Counted from the stretch's first letter, positions 26,495 through 35,943 are shown. The stretch: 37,639 nucleotides of DNA from an uncultured Hyphomicrobiaceae bacterium (GCA_937931785.1 CALHAX010000129.1:1-37639), one strand, 5' to 3'. Numbers and translations: made by a program. Notes: a model not told the origin generated them from the letters alone.

Positions 26495-27761
26495 CGAAGT
26501 CACGATCGTTGACAGCTTTCGGGGCCACAGCGCCCGTTGCTTCACGGCGTTCAGGAACGAGCCGCGCTTTTGCCGCCTTGATGCGCGCATAGGCGCTACG
26601 GATGCGCGCCATTGAAATGCGACCTGAAGCAACTGCAGTGCGAATGTGACCATGAATCGCATCAACCGTTGCGGTGCTCCCTTTGGCCGCATCCGAGAAG
26701 AGGATAATATCGTTGCCGGCTTCAACGGCGCGCACAGCGCGTTCCTTGAGAGAGAACCGGCGTTTCACCGCCGCCATCTCCATGTCATCCGTGATCACGA
26801 TCCCACGAAAGCCAAGACGGCCACGCAACTCATGTGTGATCGCAACCTTTGAGAGTGATGCCGGAATGCGGCCGGATTTCCCAGAGAACTGAGGATGATA
26901 AAGATGCCCGACCATCACCATGTCCGGTCCCGTCTTGTCCGAAAGCATCTGGTACGGTGCGAGTTCTACACGGTTCCAGGTCTTGGTCAGATCAACGAAC
27001 TGGCGGTGGCTGTCCGCCCAGCTTGATCCGTGTCCAGGGAAATGTTTCGCCGCCGTCATCACGCCAACACGTCGGTGAGCTGAAATGAATGCGCGCGCAT
27101 AAGGCATGACAGATGCAGGGGTCTTACCATAGGCACGGCGCAAACGCCCGATGATCGGGTTGCGCCGATTGCGGTTGAGATCGACCACGGGTCCGAAGTT
27201 CATGTTGAGTCCGGCACGTTTCAACTCGCTGGCCAGTTGGTCGTAGATCTTCTCGGCCTGGGCCGGTTTGTAACGTGACGCCATGCGTCCCGCGGACGGA
27301 ATGCGTGCAAACCCCTGGCCGCGGCGCAAGCGTTGAACCGAACCACCTTCCTGGTCGACGGAAATGAACGGTGGCAGATCTGCACCGGAGCTATGGAGCG
27401 CGGATGTGAGTTCGAGCAACCGCTTCCGGTTCGATACATTGCGCTGCATCATGATCACACCGCCGATGCGACCGTGTTTCAGCATTGAAATCACACGACG
27501 TGCGCCCGCAGACCGTTTGGTCGTGCCATGAAAGCCAACCATGATCATCTGGCCAATCATGCGGTCCAGTTCACGGGTCTTCCTGGACTGCTTTTTCTGC
27601 GTTTCGAGCAAACGGGCGATTGCATCGACCGGTTTGCCAAATCCAGCCGTAGTGGGAGCTGGCGGATCTGCAAGCGCCGTTGAAGCAAGGCCTGTGGTGA
27701 GGACAACAGACAACGCAGTCGCCAAAGCAACGCCGCGCGTCTCGAACAATTGAACAAACAT
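26472..27761 (-). CDS. Secreted GH3 family beta-N-acetylhexosaminidase-like protein (NagZ type)
   Basis: A 429-residue protein with a signal peptide (cleavage near STALA-D, residue 31) and a GH3 domain. NagZ motifs are present: FISVDQEGGSVQRLR, AAKHFPGHGSSWADSHRQFV including the Asp-Ser-His acid dyad unique to NagZ-like enzymes, and GIVITDDMEMAAV with the nucleophile Asp. It would cleave GlcNAc from muropeptides or chitin-like chains, but in the periplasm rather than the cytoplasm where NagZ normally works. About 60 basic, Ala-rich residues follow the catalytic domain. ATG 27761 is chosen; a GTG at 27773 is possible. Confidence 0.85.
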   Translation of the reverse strand: MFVQLFETRGVALATALSVVLTTGLASTALADPPAPTTAGFGKPVDAIARLLETQKKQSRKTRELDRMIGQMIMVGFHGTTKRSAGARRVISMLKHGRIGGVIMMQRNVSNRKRLLELTSALHSSGADLPPFISVDQEGGSVQRLRRGQGFARIPSAGRMASRYKPAQAEKIYDQLASELKRAGLNMNFGPVVDLNRNRRNPIIGRLRRAYGKTPASVMPYARAFISAHRRVGVMTAAKHFPGHGSSWADSHRQFVDLTKTWNRVELAPYQMLSDKTGPDMVMVGHLYHPQFSGKSGRIPASLSKVAITHELRGRLGFRGIVITDDMEMAAVKRRFSLKERAVRAVEAGNDIILFSDAAKGSTATVDAIHGHIRTAVASGRISMARIRSAYARIKAAKARLVPERREATGAVAPKAVNDRDFVSLKQSK

Positions 27762-27933
27762 AAAAACGCTCACTGAACCCCAAATTCGTGGGCAAGTACC
27801 AAGCATACCTCAGGATCGCCGCCTTTGGCGAGGACATCAGTACGCAAATCATTGATTTCGATGGTACTTGGAACCATCAACAGGGCCAAATCATGCTATT
27901 GAACATGTTGAAGATGTGTTGAGGAACGTCGGA

Positions 27934-29748
27934 ATGTTTCAATATGGAACGCGTTCTCGATGCCGGATTGCGGTTTTCGTAACGCTGATCACCCTGTTTT
28001 CTGTAGTGAGTCCGGCAGGCGCGCAGACGGCGGAGGGTGTTGAACTCGCGCTCGAACCGCAACCAGACTCGGGCGTGGTAACATCTGTAAATCCGGCCAC
28101 CGCGATCGATGACGGTGCCGCCGCACTCATGGCCGGGCAACCGGCGCAGGCCGTCGCGAACTACACGGTGGCGCTGGCGACAGACACTTTGACACGTGAG
28201 AAGCGTGCGATCTTGCTCAATGATCGGGGGGTCGCACTCTGGCGGGACGGGCAGGGGCCACAGTCCATCGCAGACTTCAACAAGGCCGTGAGCCTCTATC
28301 CGGAATATGCAGCCATATACAACAATCGTGGCACCGTGTTGCTGGGTCTGGGGCTCGTCGATGAAGCCATTCGGGATTTCAACCGCGCAATTCTACTCGG
28401 ACCACGCTACGCAACGGCCTATAACAACCGTGCTGCGGCGCACATGCGACGCAAGTCCTATGACCGGGCTCTGGATGACTACAGCAAAGCCGCGGCATTA
28501 CGCCCTGGAGATGCCATCGCATTTCTTGGGCGTGGGCGGACACATCTTAATGCCAATCGTCCCTTTGCGGCAGAGCGGGATTTCACCAAAGGTATCTCGC
28601 TCGCGCCAAAGCTGGTCGAACTCTATGAACAGCGCCGTGTTGCGCGACTTGCCATCGGTCGGCGTGATGGGGCGTTCAGCGACCTTGATCAAACGGTGGC
28701 GCTGCGCAGCGATTCTGCAGATGTCTTCGTGGCGCGCGGAAACGCTTATCTCGATAGAAACCAGAAAAAGCTCGCGTTGCGCGATTTCGACGCTGGTATT
28801 GCGTTGAATCCCAATAGTGTTGATGCCCATGTCGGTCGTGCCCGGGTCATGTTGCTCTATCGAGCTGTCGGCAAGGCGCGTGAGACAATCGATGCGGCGC
28901 TCGTAATCGCGACATCCGCTGCAGATGCACTTGCTGTCCGCGGCGCAGTCATTGCTGCTGAAGGAGATCCGGAGCGCGGCATGGCCGAAATCAAGGCTGT
29001 GTTGCGACGTCATGAGAAGAATGTCGTTGCGTATCTCATGAAGGGGCTGGTTCTGGAGCAAGTTGGAAACACGGACAACGCCATCATCGCGTACCGCTCC
29101 GCACTAATTCACGATCCTGGGAACCTGACTGCGGCACGCGCGTTGAAACGTTTGAAAGTAGAGATCGAGCCTGCCAGGTCACGCATCGTTGCCGGGGCCG
29201 GTCTCGATGGCTGGCGCGTTCATGTTTCCAGTAAGGCACGGTATTTCGCAACACACGAGAAATACGCCGGTTTGGAAGTGCCGCTGGAAGTCTATGGGAA
29301 GGTCAAACCCCGACTTCTGGACTGGGAGCAAAAAACGGGCGTTTTTCGTGGCATAGGCGTGTTGCGCTACACGGCAGGCCACCGGCGCGTAAAAAACAAG
29401 AAGGCGGTTATTGAGCAAGCAGCCATTGTTGATTTGAACGCCCGTGTCGTTCAAGGACTGGAGCCGGTCCGCATCGGCGACAAGGCGGCGCTGTGGAGTT
29501 GGGAAGACGGCACGTTGACGGTGCGTGGGATCGACGGCCTCGTGAATACATTCGGTCTGCGTCGGGCGATTGCGCAACGTAAGAAACCGTCATCCAGACG
29601 ACAGGCGAGACAGTCCGATTGGCTGGCAGACCCATGGGGAATTAACGGGACGCGAACACGTCCGCGAACACAAAAACGTCGAACAAATCGACGGCAGCAG
29701 CGCCGGAGAAAAAAGAAGAAGTCGCTCTTTGATCTAATCTTTCAATAG
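27934..29748 (+). CDS. Secreted tetratricopeptide-repeat protein with a basic C-terminal tail
   Basis: A 604-residue protein with a signal peptide (IAVFVTLITLFSVVSPAGAQ) followed by an array of about nine TPR units from residue 65 to 415, for example PEYAAIYNNRGTVLLGLGLV and ATAYNNRAAAHMRRKSYDRA. Residues about 425-560 form a non-repeat domain with SSKARYFATHEKYAGLEVPL and GIGVLRYTAGHRR, then a tail with over 20 Arg/Lys ending in RRRKKKKSLFDLIFQ. GAGGA (27921-27925) 8 bp before ATG 27934 fixes the start over an upstream in-frame start at 27868. The function is unknown; TPR arrays act as protein scaffolds. The photolyase gene follows after 78 bp. Confidence 0.85.
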   Translation: MFQYGTRSRCRIAVFVTLITLFSVVSPAGAQTAEGVELALEPQPDSGVVTSVNPATAIDDGAAALMAGQPAQAVANYTVALATDTLTREKRAILLNDRGVALWRDGQGPQSIADFNKAVSLYPEYAAIYNNRGTVLLGLGLVDEAIRDFNRAILLGPRYATAYNNRAAAHMRRKSYDRALDDYSKAAALRPGDAIAFLGRGRTHLNANRPFAAERDFTKGISLAPKLVELYEQRRVARLAIGRRDGAFSDLDQTVALRSDSADVFVARGNAYLDRNQKKLALRDFDAGIALNPNSVDAHVGRARVMLLYRAVGKARETIDAALVIATSAADALAVRGAVIAAEGDPERGMAEIKAVLRRHEKNVVAYLMKGLVLEQVGNTDNAIIAYRSALIHDPGNLTAARALKRLKVEIEPARSRIVAGAGLDGWRVHVSSKARYFATHEKYAGLEVPLEVYGKVKPRLLDWEQKTGVFRGIGVLRYTAGHRRVKNKKAVIEQAAIVDLNARVVQGLEPVRIGDKAALWSWEDGTLTVRGIDGLVNTFGLRRAIAQRKKPSSRRQARQSDWLADPWGINGTRTRPRTQKRRTNRRQQRRRKKKKSLFDLIFQ

Positions 29749-29826
29749 TGCCGTATGCATTTGGACAGCTGTCGCCCGTCCATGCCCACTGATATCTTTC
29801 ACAAACGAACACTGCAGGACAACACC

Positions 29827-31278
29827 ATGGCGGACGCGCCTATCATCTGCTGGTTTCGCCAGGACCTCCGTCTCGCGGATCACCCGTCACTGACCGCTGC
29901 GGTGAAAAGCGGTGCGGTGGTTATCCCTGTCTATATTCTGGACGAAGACCCATCAGCGCAATGGAAGCCCGGTGGAGCAAGCCGGTGGTGGTTGCATCAC
30001 AGCCTCGAGAGATTGTCGATTGCGCTCGAAGCTGTAGGATCGCGCCTGATACTTCGCAGCGGTTCACCGCACAGTGTCCTTGCAAAACTTGCAATGGAAA
30101 CAAATGCCACGCAGGTGCAATGGACCCGTTGCTACGAACCCGCAGCTCGCGCACTGGATGATATCGTCAAGGCCACGCTTGAGAAGCAAAACGTGACATG
30201 CAAGCGCTTCGCCGGAACATTGATGTTTGAGCCGGAGGAAATCGCAACGGGATCCGGAACACCTTATAAAGTTTATACTCCATTCTGGCGGGCGTGTCTT
30301 GCTGCATCGGCAGGAATCAAACCGCTCAAGACGCCCAAGGCGTTTGCAGTTCCTGCCAAATGGCCCAAAAGCGACCAATTGAAAGATTGGTCGCTTCTCC
30401 CGACCAAACCAGACTGGTCCGCCGGCTTCGATGCACTCTGGACGCCGGGGGAAAATGGGGCCCAAGCCAAGTTGAAAACCTTTCTCAGTGGCGCTGTGAC
30501 AGATTATGCAGGCGACCGGGATCGCCCTGACCGACCCGGCACATCGCAATTGTCACCGCACCTGCATTTTGGAGAAATAAGCCCACGCCAGGTCTGGACA
30601 GCCACCCAACACGCTGCGGCCCGTTCTGGCGATGACAACGGTACCGCCAAGTTTCTCGCTGAAATCGGATGGCGTGAGTTCACACATCATCTCCTTTATC
30701 ACTGGCCAACATTACCGGAGGAACCGTTTCGTCCCGAGTTTGTGGAATTTCCATGGACACGCAATGCGGGACATCTCAAGGCCTGGCAGAAGGGGCAGAC
30801 CGGCTACCCCGTTGTGGACGCGGGGATGCGTCAACTCTGGCAAACAGGCTGGATGCATAACCGCGTGCGCATGATCGTCGCTTCATTCCTGATCAAGCAC
30901 CTGTTGATCCCGTGGCAGGACGGAGAGGCATGGTTCTGGGATACGCTTGTGGACGCGAACCTCGCGAGCAACGCAGCCGGTTGGCAATGGGTTGCCGGCT
31001 CCGGTGCGGACGCCTCACCCTATTTCAGGATTTTCAATCCCATAACCCAGGGTAAGAAGTTTGACCCGGATGGAAAATATGTCCGAGAGTTTGTGCCCGA
31101 ACTTGCAGAACTTCCGAGCAACTTCATTCATGAACCATGGACAGCTGATCCGGTCACATTGCGCGCATCCGGCGTGGTCCTCGGGGAAACATATCCTGAA
31201 CCGATTGTCGATCATGCGGAAGCCCGCAAGCGTGCTCTCGAAGGCTACGCACAGGTGCGAGGCCCCTCAAAGAGCTAG
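29827..31278 (+). CDS. phrB: Deoxyribodipyrimidine photolyase (class I CPD photolyase)
   Basis: A 483-residue flavoprotein that uses light to split cyclobutane pyrimidine dimers. It opens APIICWFRQDLRLADHPSL (antenna domain) and has TSQLSPHLHFGEISPRQVW, the helical FAD domain YPVVDAGMRQLWQTGWMHNR, RMIVASFLIKHLLIPWQDGE and WQWVAGSGADASPYFRIFNP, including Trp residues of the electron-transfer chain. Start ATG 29827 has AGGA 7 bp upstream (29816-29819). The 3' end overlaps the convergent cNMP-binding gene by 4 bp. Cryptochrome-like relatives share this fold, but the active-site context fits a repair enzyme. Confidence 0.95.
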   Translation: MADAPIICWFRQDLRLADHPSLTAAVKSGAVVIPVYILDEDPSAQWKPGGASRWWLHHSLERLSIALEAVGSRLILRSGSPHSVLAKLAMETNATQVQWTRCYEPAARALDDIVKATLEKQNVTCKRFAGTLMFEPEEIATGSGTPYKVYTPFWRACLAASAGIKPLKTPKAFAVPAKWPKSDQLKDWSLLPTKPDWSAGFDALWTPGENGAQAKLKTFLSGAVTDYAGDRDRPDRPGTSQLSPHLHFGEISPRQVWTATQHAAARSGDDNGTAKFLAEIGWREFTHHLLYHWPTLPEEPFRPEFVEFPWTRNAGHLKAWQKGQTGYPVVDAGMRQLWQTGWMHNRVRMIVASFLIKHLLIPWQDGEAWFWDTLVDANLASNAAGWQWVAGSGADASPYFRIFNPITQGKKFDPDGKYVREFVPELAELPSNFIHEPWTADPVTLRASGVVLGETYPEPIVDHAEARKRALEGYAQVRGPSKS

Positions 31279-31730
31279 TTCTGTTTGCTGCGCGCTTCGG
31301 TTAACTCTGCTGTCGTGTCCGTCAAGCGCGTTGCCAGAACACGCATCATTTCAATCGAGAGGTCGGGGAATTCCCGGATCATGTTCAGCAACTGATCTTT
31401 CATGATCCGCAGTGCAATCAGTTTGGTGGTGGCCCGCACGGTTGCCGTTCGCGGCGTGTCGCAAAGAATGCCGATTTCGCCGACCAGGGCGTTCTTTTTC
31501 AAGCTTGTCACGACGATTTCGCCGCTCTCACCGTTGACGATCACATCAGCTTCCCCGTCAATGATGACGAAAGCATCCTCCCCGTCGTCGCCCTGCTTGA
31601 ACAGGTCCTGATTGGCATCAAAAGCGATGCGTTGCGACGTGAACGCGAGCAACTTCAGTTTGGCTGGATCGACGTTCGCAAACAGCGGAATGCGCCGCAG
31701 CGTTGCAACTTCGTCCTGAATGCTGTTCAT
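31275..31730 (-). CDS. Stand-alone cyclic-nucleotide-binding domain protein
   Basis: A 151-residue protein made of a single cNMP-binding domain with no DNA-binding helix-turn-helix, channel or kinase. The beta-roll begins IPLFANVDPAKLKLLAF, and the phosphate-binding cassette is LVGEIGILCDTPRTATVRA (residues 82-100), keeping the Gly-Glu pair and the Arg that contacts the cyclic phosphate. It ends with a helix rich in Glu/Lys/Arg. AAGGGA precedes ATG 31730. It lies 54 bp downstream of the degenerate ABC gene on the same strand, so it looks like its regulatory partner. The window also encodes an adenylate cyclase that could supply ligand. Confidence 0.9.
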   Translation of the reverse strand: MNSIQDEVATLRRIPLFANVDPAKLKLLAFTSQRIAFDANQDLFKQGDDGEDAFVIIDGEADVIVNGESGEIVVTSLKKNALVGEIGILCDTPRTATVRATTKLIALRIMKDQLLNMIREFPDLSIEMMRVLATRLTDTTAELTEARSKQN

Positions 31731-31784
31731 GTATTTTATCCCTTCACGTCACATTTTCGGTTGCGCTTCACGAGCAATATCTGA

Positions 31785-34499
31785 TCATGAGATCAAATTC
31801 GCGAAACGACTCGTCCGATTCAGAAGGTCCTGAGGCGTGCCATCTTCCACAAGTCGCCCGCTTTCGAACACCAGAACGCGATCGAATACAATTGCATTCT
31901 TTGTGTTCATGAGCACCCAGTATGTTGCGAAGCTGGCGCGATCGCCGTCGCCCGTTCCTTCTTTCAGGACACGCTTCATGATCTTTGTTTGTGAGCGTGC
32001 ACTCAGTGCACTCAGTCCACGGTTCACGACCAGGATGTCAGGGCGCTTGATCAGTGCGCGCGCCAACCCGACTTTCTGGCGTTGTGATCCCGTAAGTCGG
32101 CGCCCGCCTGTACCAACTGTGAATTCCAGCCCCGCATCGAAGACAAGGCTGTTCATGTCTAACTCATTGAGCAGTTCACGAAAAACGATGCGCAGTTTTT
32201 CGGGGCCATCCGCAACGCCATAGGTCAACCGTCCGAAGAGGATATTATCCTGCAGTGTGGCGCCCGGATTATAAGTTTCGGGATTGTAGAACCAGACAGC
32301 GTCCGGATCATGATCTGGAAGGGTTTCGAAAACGGTTTTCCGCGCATCGAGTAAAGCTTGCCTGAAATCGTTGTCGAGGAGGTTCAGGCGATGTTGCGGT
32401 TCAATGTAAGTGAGGGCAAGCCTGAGAAATGCAGCTTTCTCATCGTCATTAGCCGTGTCGAATGATTGACTGGCATCGCGTGCCAGGCGTCCACGATAAG
32501 TTGGTAATTCGTCTGGCGTCATGAACGTCAGTTGTTCGAGGAATGGATTGCTCGGCTCCAGATCCGCAAACAATTCCACCATCGTCTCGGCAATCCGGCG
32601 GCCCATTGCAAACAAACGCTCATCCAGCTTGGTGTCACGCAGCAGCGAGCGCACAAAACTGTTTTCTGGCGCCTGCTGGGATTCGTAGGCCGGGTTACGC
32701 GCACGACCGAAGATCAGGTTCCCGGCGACGGTCATCTGATCGTTGTAAGTCTCGGGATTGAAGGCTTCGATAAGGTGGCCCAGGTCTGGTGAGTCGATCC
32801 GCTTTCTCATCGCCACGCGTGCTTCGAGTATTTTTTCGGACCAGTCGGCATGCCGTTCCAGGTCAAGTCGACTTCTCAAGCCCAGGTCGAACACGTCACT
32901 GTCAAGTTCCACAAGCCGCAGAATATCCTGCAACTTCACCTTGAGTTCCGTGGGGCCTGAAACGCCGGCTGCGTCATAGTCGATCCAATCGGCATCGATG
33001 ATCGGAAGTGGATTGCCGGACGCGCGCGCTTCAAGAATTTCTATAGCGGGAAGTTCGGGTGTGTTTCCGTTCTGGCCAGGAGCCCGTTTGAGTCCATAAA
33101 GAACGCAATCCGTCAGCGTCACGTTCTGGAGCGTTGGCTCGCCACTGACATAGGCAATGCGTTGCCCCGTCAACGCTTCGCTGACTTCACTCAGATCTGT
33201 GTTGTTGATCCGAATGCGGCCTGACGTTGGAGGATGGAGTCGGATAAGGGCTTCTGCAATAGCCTCGGCACCGGAATTGGGCTCCCCCACTGTCGCCACG
33301 TGTTCACCGGGTGACAGCACAAAAGAAGCATCTTCCACCAGCTTGCCACCGGTATCGTCCATCATGGTGACGCTTTCAACCTCCACCGGCCCGTCGATCC
33401 GCCCGACAGGTTTGGTGCCCGGTGCCTGAAGCGCACTGTCCATCATACCTTCAGGCGCAAATTGTTCCACGACCTGCGTATATTTGATTTCAACATCAAG
33501 ACGGCGTTGATCCCAGTCGATCAACTCCTTGATCGGGCTGGGCAGATCCTTGTAGGCGGCAATCACTGCAACCAGTTGCCCGATATCGAGGGAACCGCGA
33601 ATGGCGAAATACCCCCCCACGAGATAGAACAGGAACGGAGTGACCTGCGCGAGAAAGTTATTGAGGAATTTGACGAAGAACTTGCGCTGATAGAACTCAT
33701 AACGGATGAAAAAAATCCGAGAGAGACGGCTTGAGATCCCAGCCCGTTCATAATTCGACGTATCGTTCGTGCGCACGTCGGCGATGCTATCGACAATCTC
33801 GCCAACGCGTCCGGCAAGATCTCGGGCTGTCAATTGCCGTTCCCGGCCAAGTTCCAGCAGGCGGCGGCGTAGTTTCGGGATTAGAACGGCCTGCACAAGG
33901 ACAATACCGCCTGCGATCATTCCTAGCGCGTAGCTTTGCAGCAAGATGAAACCCATCGCTGTGAGCGCTTGCCCGCCGAGGAACACTGGTGAGACATAGG
34001 CGTCGCCAATGAAACCACCAAGTGGCTCCACCTCATCCTTGACCATGGTCGCAATTTCTGGCGCACGAACGCGTCGGAAATGCCCGTAAGGAAAACGTAA
34101 CAAGCGATCAACGAGTTCGTAACGCAACCGGCGGAGCATTCTCTCGCCGAGCCGTCCCTTATAGGTGTTGATATAGAACTTGAAGAGTCCATTCACGCAG
34201 ACCAGCGCAAGGAAGGCAAGACTGAGGGCCACGAGATACGGGAGACGCTCCAGATCGAAACCGGGGAAAGTGTAAGATATGCCACCCAGGACTTCGGGCA
34301 ACGCGAGTGAAAACTTCAAAAAGGGCTGTGTCGCGCCCGGCGTTACGAAACCGTCACCCTGGATCGGGCTGTTGACGATACGTTTCGGCAGATCCAGCGA
34401 GAGGAAATACACCGGCATCGAAAGCAGAACCACGGCGAGAATCCAGAGCTGCTCCTTGCGCGTGTGACGCCAGATATAGCGGAACAGGTTGGTCTCCAT
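31785..34499 (-). CDS. ABC exporter-like protein with degenerate, expanded nucleotide-binding region
   Basis: A 904-residue protein. Residues 18-345 form one type I ABC exporter membrane domain (about six helices, LRRLRYELVDRLLRFPYGHF typical of the first coupling region). From about 370 the nucleotide-binding domain is recognisable (ASFVLSPGEHVATVGEP, GRLVEDGTPQDLLNR) but spans about 535 residues instead of about 230. Walker A is GEPNSGAEA (405-413) without Lys and Ser/Thr; Walker B and its Glu read ILVVNRG (822-828); the H-loop His is missing; the signature survives as LTGSQRQ (802-808). Three Q-loop-like segments occur at about 449, 579 and 737. ATP hydrolysis seems unlikely. The cNMP-binding gene follows in an apparent operon. 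Confidence 0.85.
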   Translation of the reverse strand: METNLFRYIWRHTRKEQLWILAVVLLSMPVYFLSLDLPKRIVNSPIQGDGFVTPGATQPFLKFSLALPEVLGGISYTFPGFDLERLPYLVALSLAFLALVCVNGLFKFYINTYKGRLGERMLRRLRYELVDRLLRFPYGHFRRVRAPEIATMVKDEVEPLGGFIGDAYVSPVFLGGQALTAMGFILLQSYALGMIAGGIVLVQAVLIPKLRRRLLELGRERQLTARDLAGRVGEIVDSIADVRTNDTSNYERAGISSRLSRIFFIRYEFYQRKFFVKFLNNFLAQVTPFLFYLVGGYFAIRGSLDIGQLVAVIAAYKDLPSPIKELIDWDQRRLDVEIKYTQVVEQFAPEGMMDSALQAPGTKPVGRIDGPVEVESVTMMDDTGGKLVEDASFVLSPGEHVATVGEPNSGAEAIAEALIRLHPPTSGRIRINNTDLSEVSEALTGQRIAYVSGEPTLQNVTLTDCVLYGLKRAPGQNGNTPELPAIEILEARASGNPLPIIDADWIDYDAAGVSGPTELKVKLQDILRLVELDSDVFDLGLRSRLDLERHADWSEKILEARVAMRKRIDSPDLGHLIEAFNPETYNDQMTVAGNLIFGRARNPAYESQQAPENSFVRSLLRDTKLDERLFAMGRRIAETMVELFADLEPSNPFLEQLTFMTPDELPTYRGRLARDASQSFDTANDDEKAAFLRLALTYIEPQHRLNLLDNDFRQALLDARKTVFETLPDHDPDAVWFYNPETYNPGATLQDNILFGRLTYGVADGPEKLRIVFRELLNELDMNSLVFDAGLEFTVGTGGRRLTGSQRQKVGLARALIKRPDILVVNRGLSALSARSQTKIMKRVLKEGTGDGDRASFATYWVLMNTKNAIVFDRVLVFESGRLVEDGTPQDLLNRTSRFANLIS

Positions 34500-34704
34500 C
34501 GGGTGGGGTCCGGTGGTTGGAGTGCAGAATTACGGCGACCCTAGCGGGAGTCAGCCCCATTGCAAAGAACGGCGCTTATGAACGCCAAAGGTGTGTCACA
34601 TAGCGTGGATTGGTCAGAACTTGAAGGACCGTCGGATTGACCAGTTGATCCATCGCTATGTCCTGCGTAAACGGGTGAGGCTGATTGCAGAGGGGCGATG
34701 CGTC

Positions 34705-35922
34705 ATGAAGATCACTGATTGCGAAACATTTGTCGTTGCGAACCCACCACCGCATTTCGGCGGGCGTTATTTCATATTCGTGAAGCTCACGACGGATGGG
34801 GGTGTGACCGGCATCGGTGAAGTTTATGCCGCGACCTTCGGCCCGCATACCGTTGCGAAGATGATTGAAGATGTGGCCACGCGTCATGTCATCGGCACCG
34901 ATCCGCACCGGATTGAGCACTTGTGGCGCAGCGTATACGGACGCGGATACTCGCTACGCCCCGATATTTCGCTAATGGGGGTTCTGAGTGGCATCGAGTG
35001 TGCGTGCTGGGACATCATTGGTAAGGAAGCCGACAAGCCCGTCTACGAATTGCTTGGCGGCCGCGTGCACGAAAAGTTACGCACGTACACCTACCTCTAT
35101 CCCGACCCGTCAGATGGTGATGATGCTTACAGCGATCCACCCGTGTATCGTGATCCGGACGTCGCCGCCGAACGTGCGCTACATTGCGTGTCGCAGGGCT
35201 TCACCGCCGTCAAATTCGACCCTGCGGGACCTTATACGGTTTATGATCCCCACCAGCCGTCGCTCGATGATCTGGAGCGATCTGAACAGTTCGTGAAAAA
35301 GATCAGAGAAGCGGTCGGGACACGGGCTGACATGTTGTTTGGAACCCATGGCCAATTCACGACGTCCGGTGCCATTCGCCTTGCGCGACGTTTGGAAAAA
35401 TACGATCCGCTCTGGTTCGAAGAACCGACCCCACCCGAAAATCCCAGTGAAATGGCGCGCGTTGCAAGGCAGACAACCATCCCGATTGCAACCGGCGAAC
35501 GGTTGACGACGAAATATGAGTTCGCACGCGTGTTGGAAGCCCAGGCGGCCTCCATCCTTCAATTTGCGCTGGGCCGGGTCGGCGGTATTCTCGAAGCCAA
35601 GAAGGTCGCAAGCATTGCCGAGACTTATTACGCGCAGGTGGCGCCACATCTTTATTGTGGACCAATCGAAGGAGCAGCCAACGCGCAAGTTGCCGCCTGC
35701 AGTCCAAACTTCCTGATTTTGGAGAGCATTCAGCGATGGGAAGGGTTTCACGCGGAAATTCTCAAAAAACCCATGCAATGGGACGATGGCTACCTCATTC
35801 CATCAACGGACCCGGGGATTGGCGTTGAGCTGAACGAAGAAATCGCGCTGGCACACCCATATACCGATGACGCGTTGCATCTCGAAATGGATGAAAAACC
35901 CTATGTCGGAAACTATTCGTAA
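34705..35922 (+). CDS. Mandelate racemase/muconate lactonizing (enolase superfamily) enzyme, acid-sugar dehydratase-like
   Basis: A 405-residue enolase-superfamily enzyme with N-terminal cap KITDCETFVV and LTTDGGVTGIGEVYAATFG, and the barrel motifs VKFDPAGPYTVYD, LWFEEPTPPEN (Glu metal ligand), IATGERLTTKYEFARVLE (Glu ligand) and QVAPHLYCGPIEGAAN (His). Compared with galactonate-dehydratase relatives, the first metal Asp (DFHGRV) is Gly in FGTHGQFT, and the Asp of the His-Asp dyad (QPDLSHAGG) is replaced in QFALGRVGG. Such proteins dehydrate or epimerise acid sugars; the substrate is unknown. ATG 34705 has an AGAGGGG-type ribosome-binding site; earlier in-frame codons to 34591 are not family-like. 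A zinc dehydrogenase gene follows after 21 bp. Confidence 0.85.
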   Translation: MKITDCETFVVANPPPHFGGRYFIFVKLTTDGGVTGIGEVYAATFGPHTVAKMIEDVATRHVIGTDPHRIEHLWRSVYGRGYSLRPDISLMGVLSGIECACWDIIGKEADKPVYELLGGRVHEKLRTYTYLYPDPSDGDDAYSDPPVYRDPDVAAERALHCVSQGFTAVKFDPAGPYTVYDPHQPSLDDLERSEQFVKKIREAVGTRADMLFGTHGQFTTSGAIRLARRLEKYDPLWFEEPTPPENPSEMARVARQTTIPIATGERLTTKYEFARVLEAQAASILQFALGRVGGILEAKKVASIAETYYAQVAPHLYCGPIEGAANAQVAACSPNFLILESIQRWEGFHAEILKKPMQWDDGYLIPSTDPGIGVELNEEIALAHPYTDDALHLEMDEKPYVGNYS

Positions 35923-35943
35923 TTCGAATCTGGAGATGTTGAT

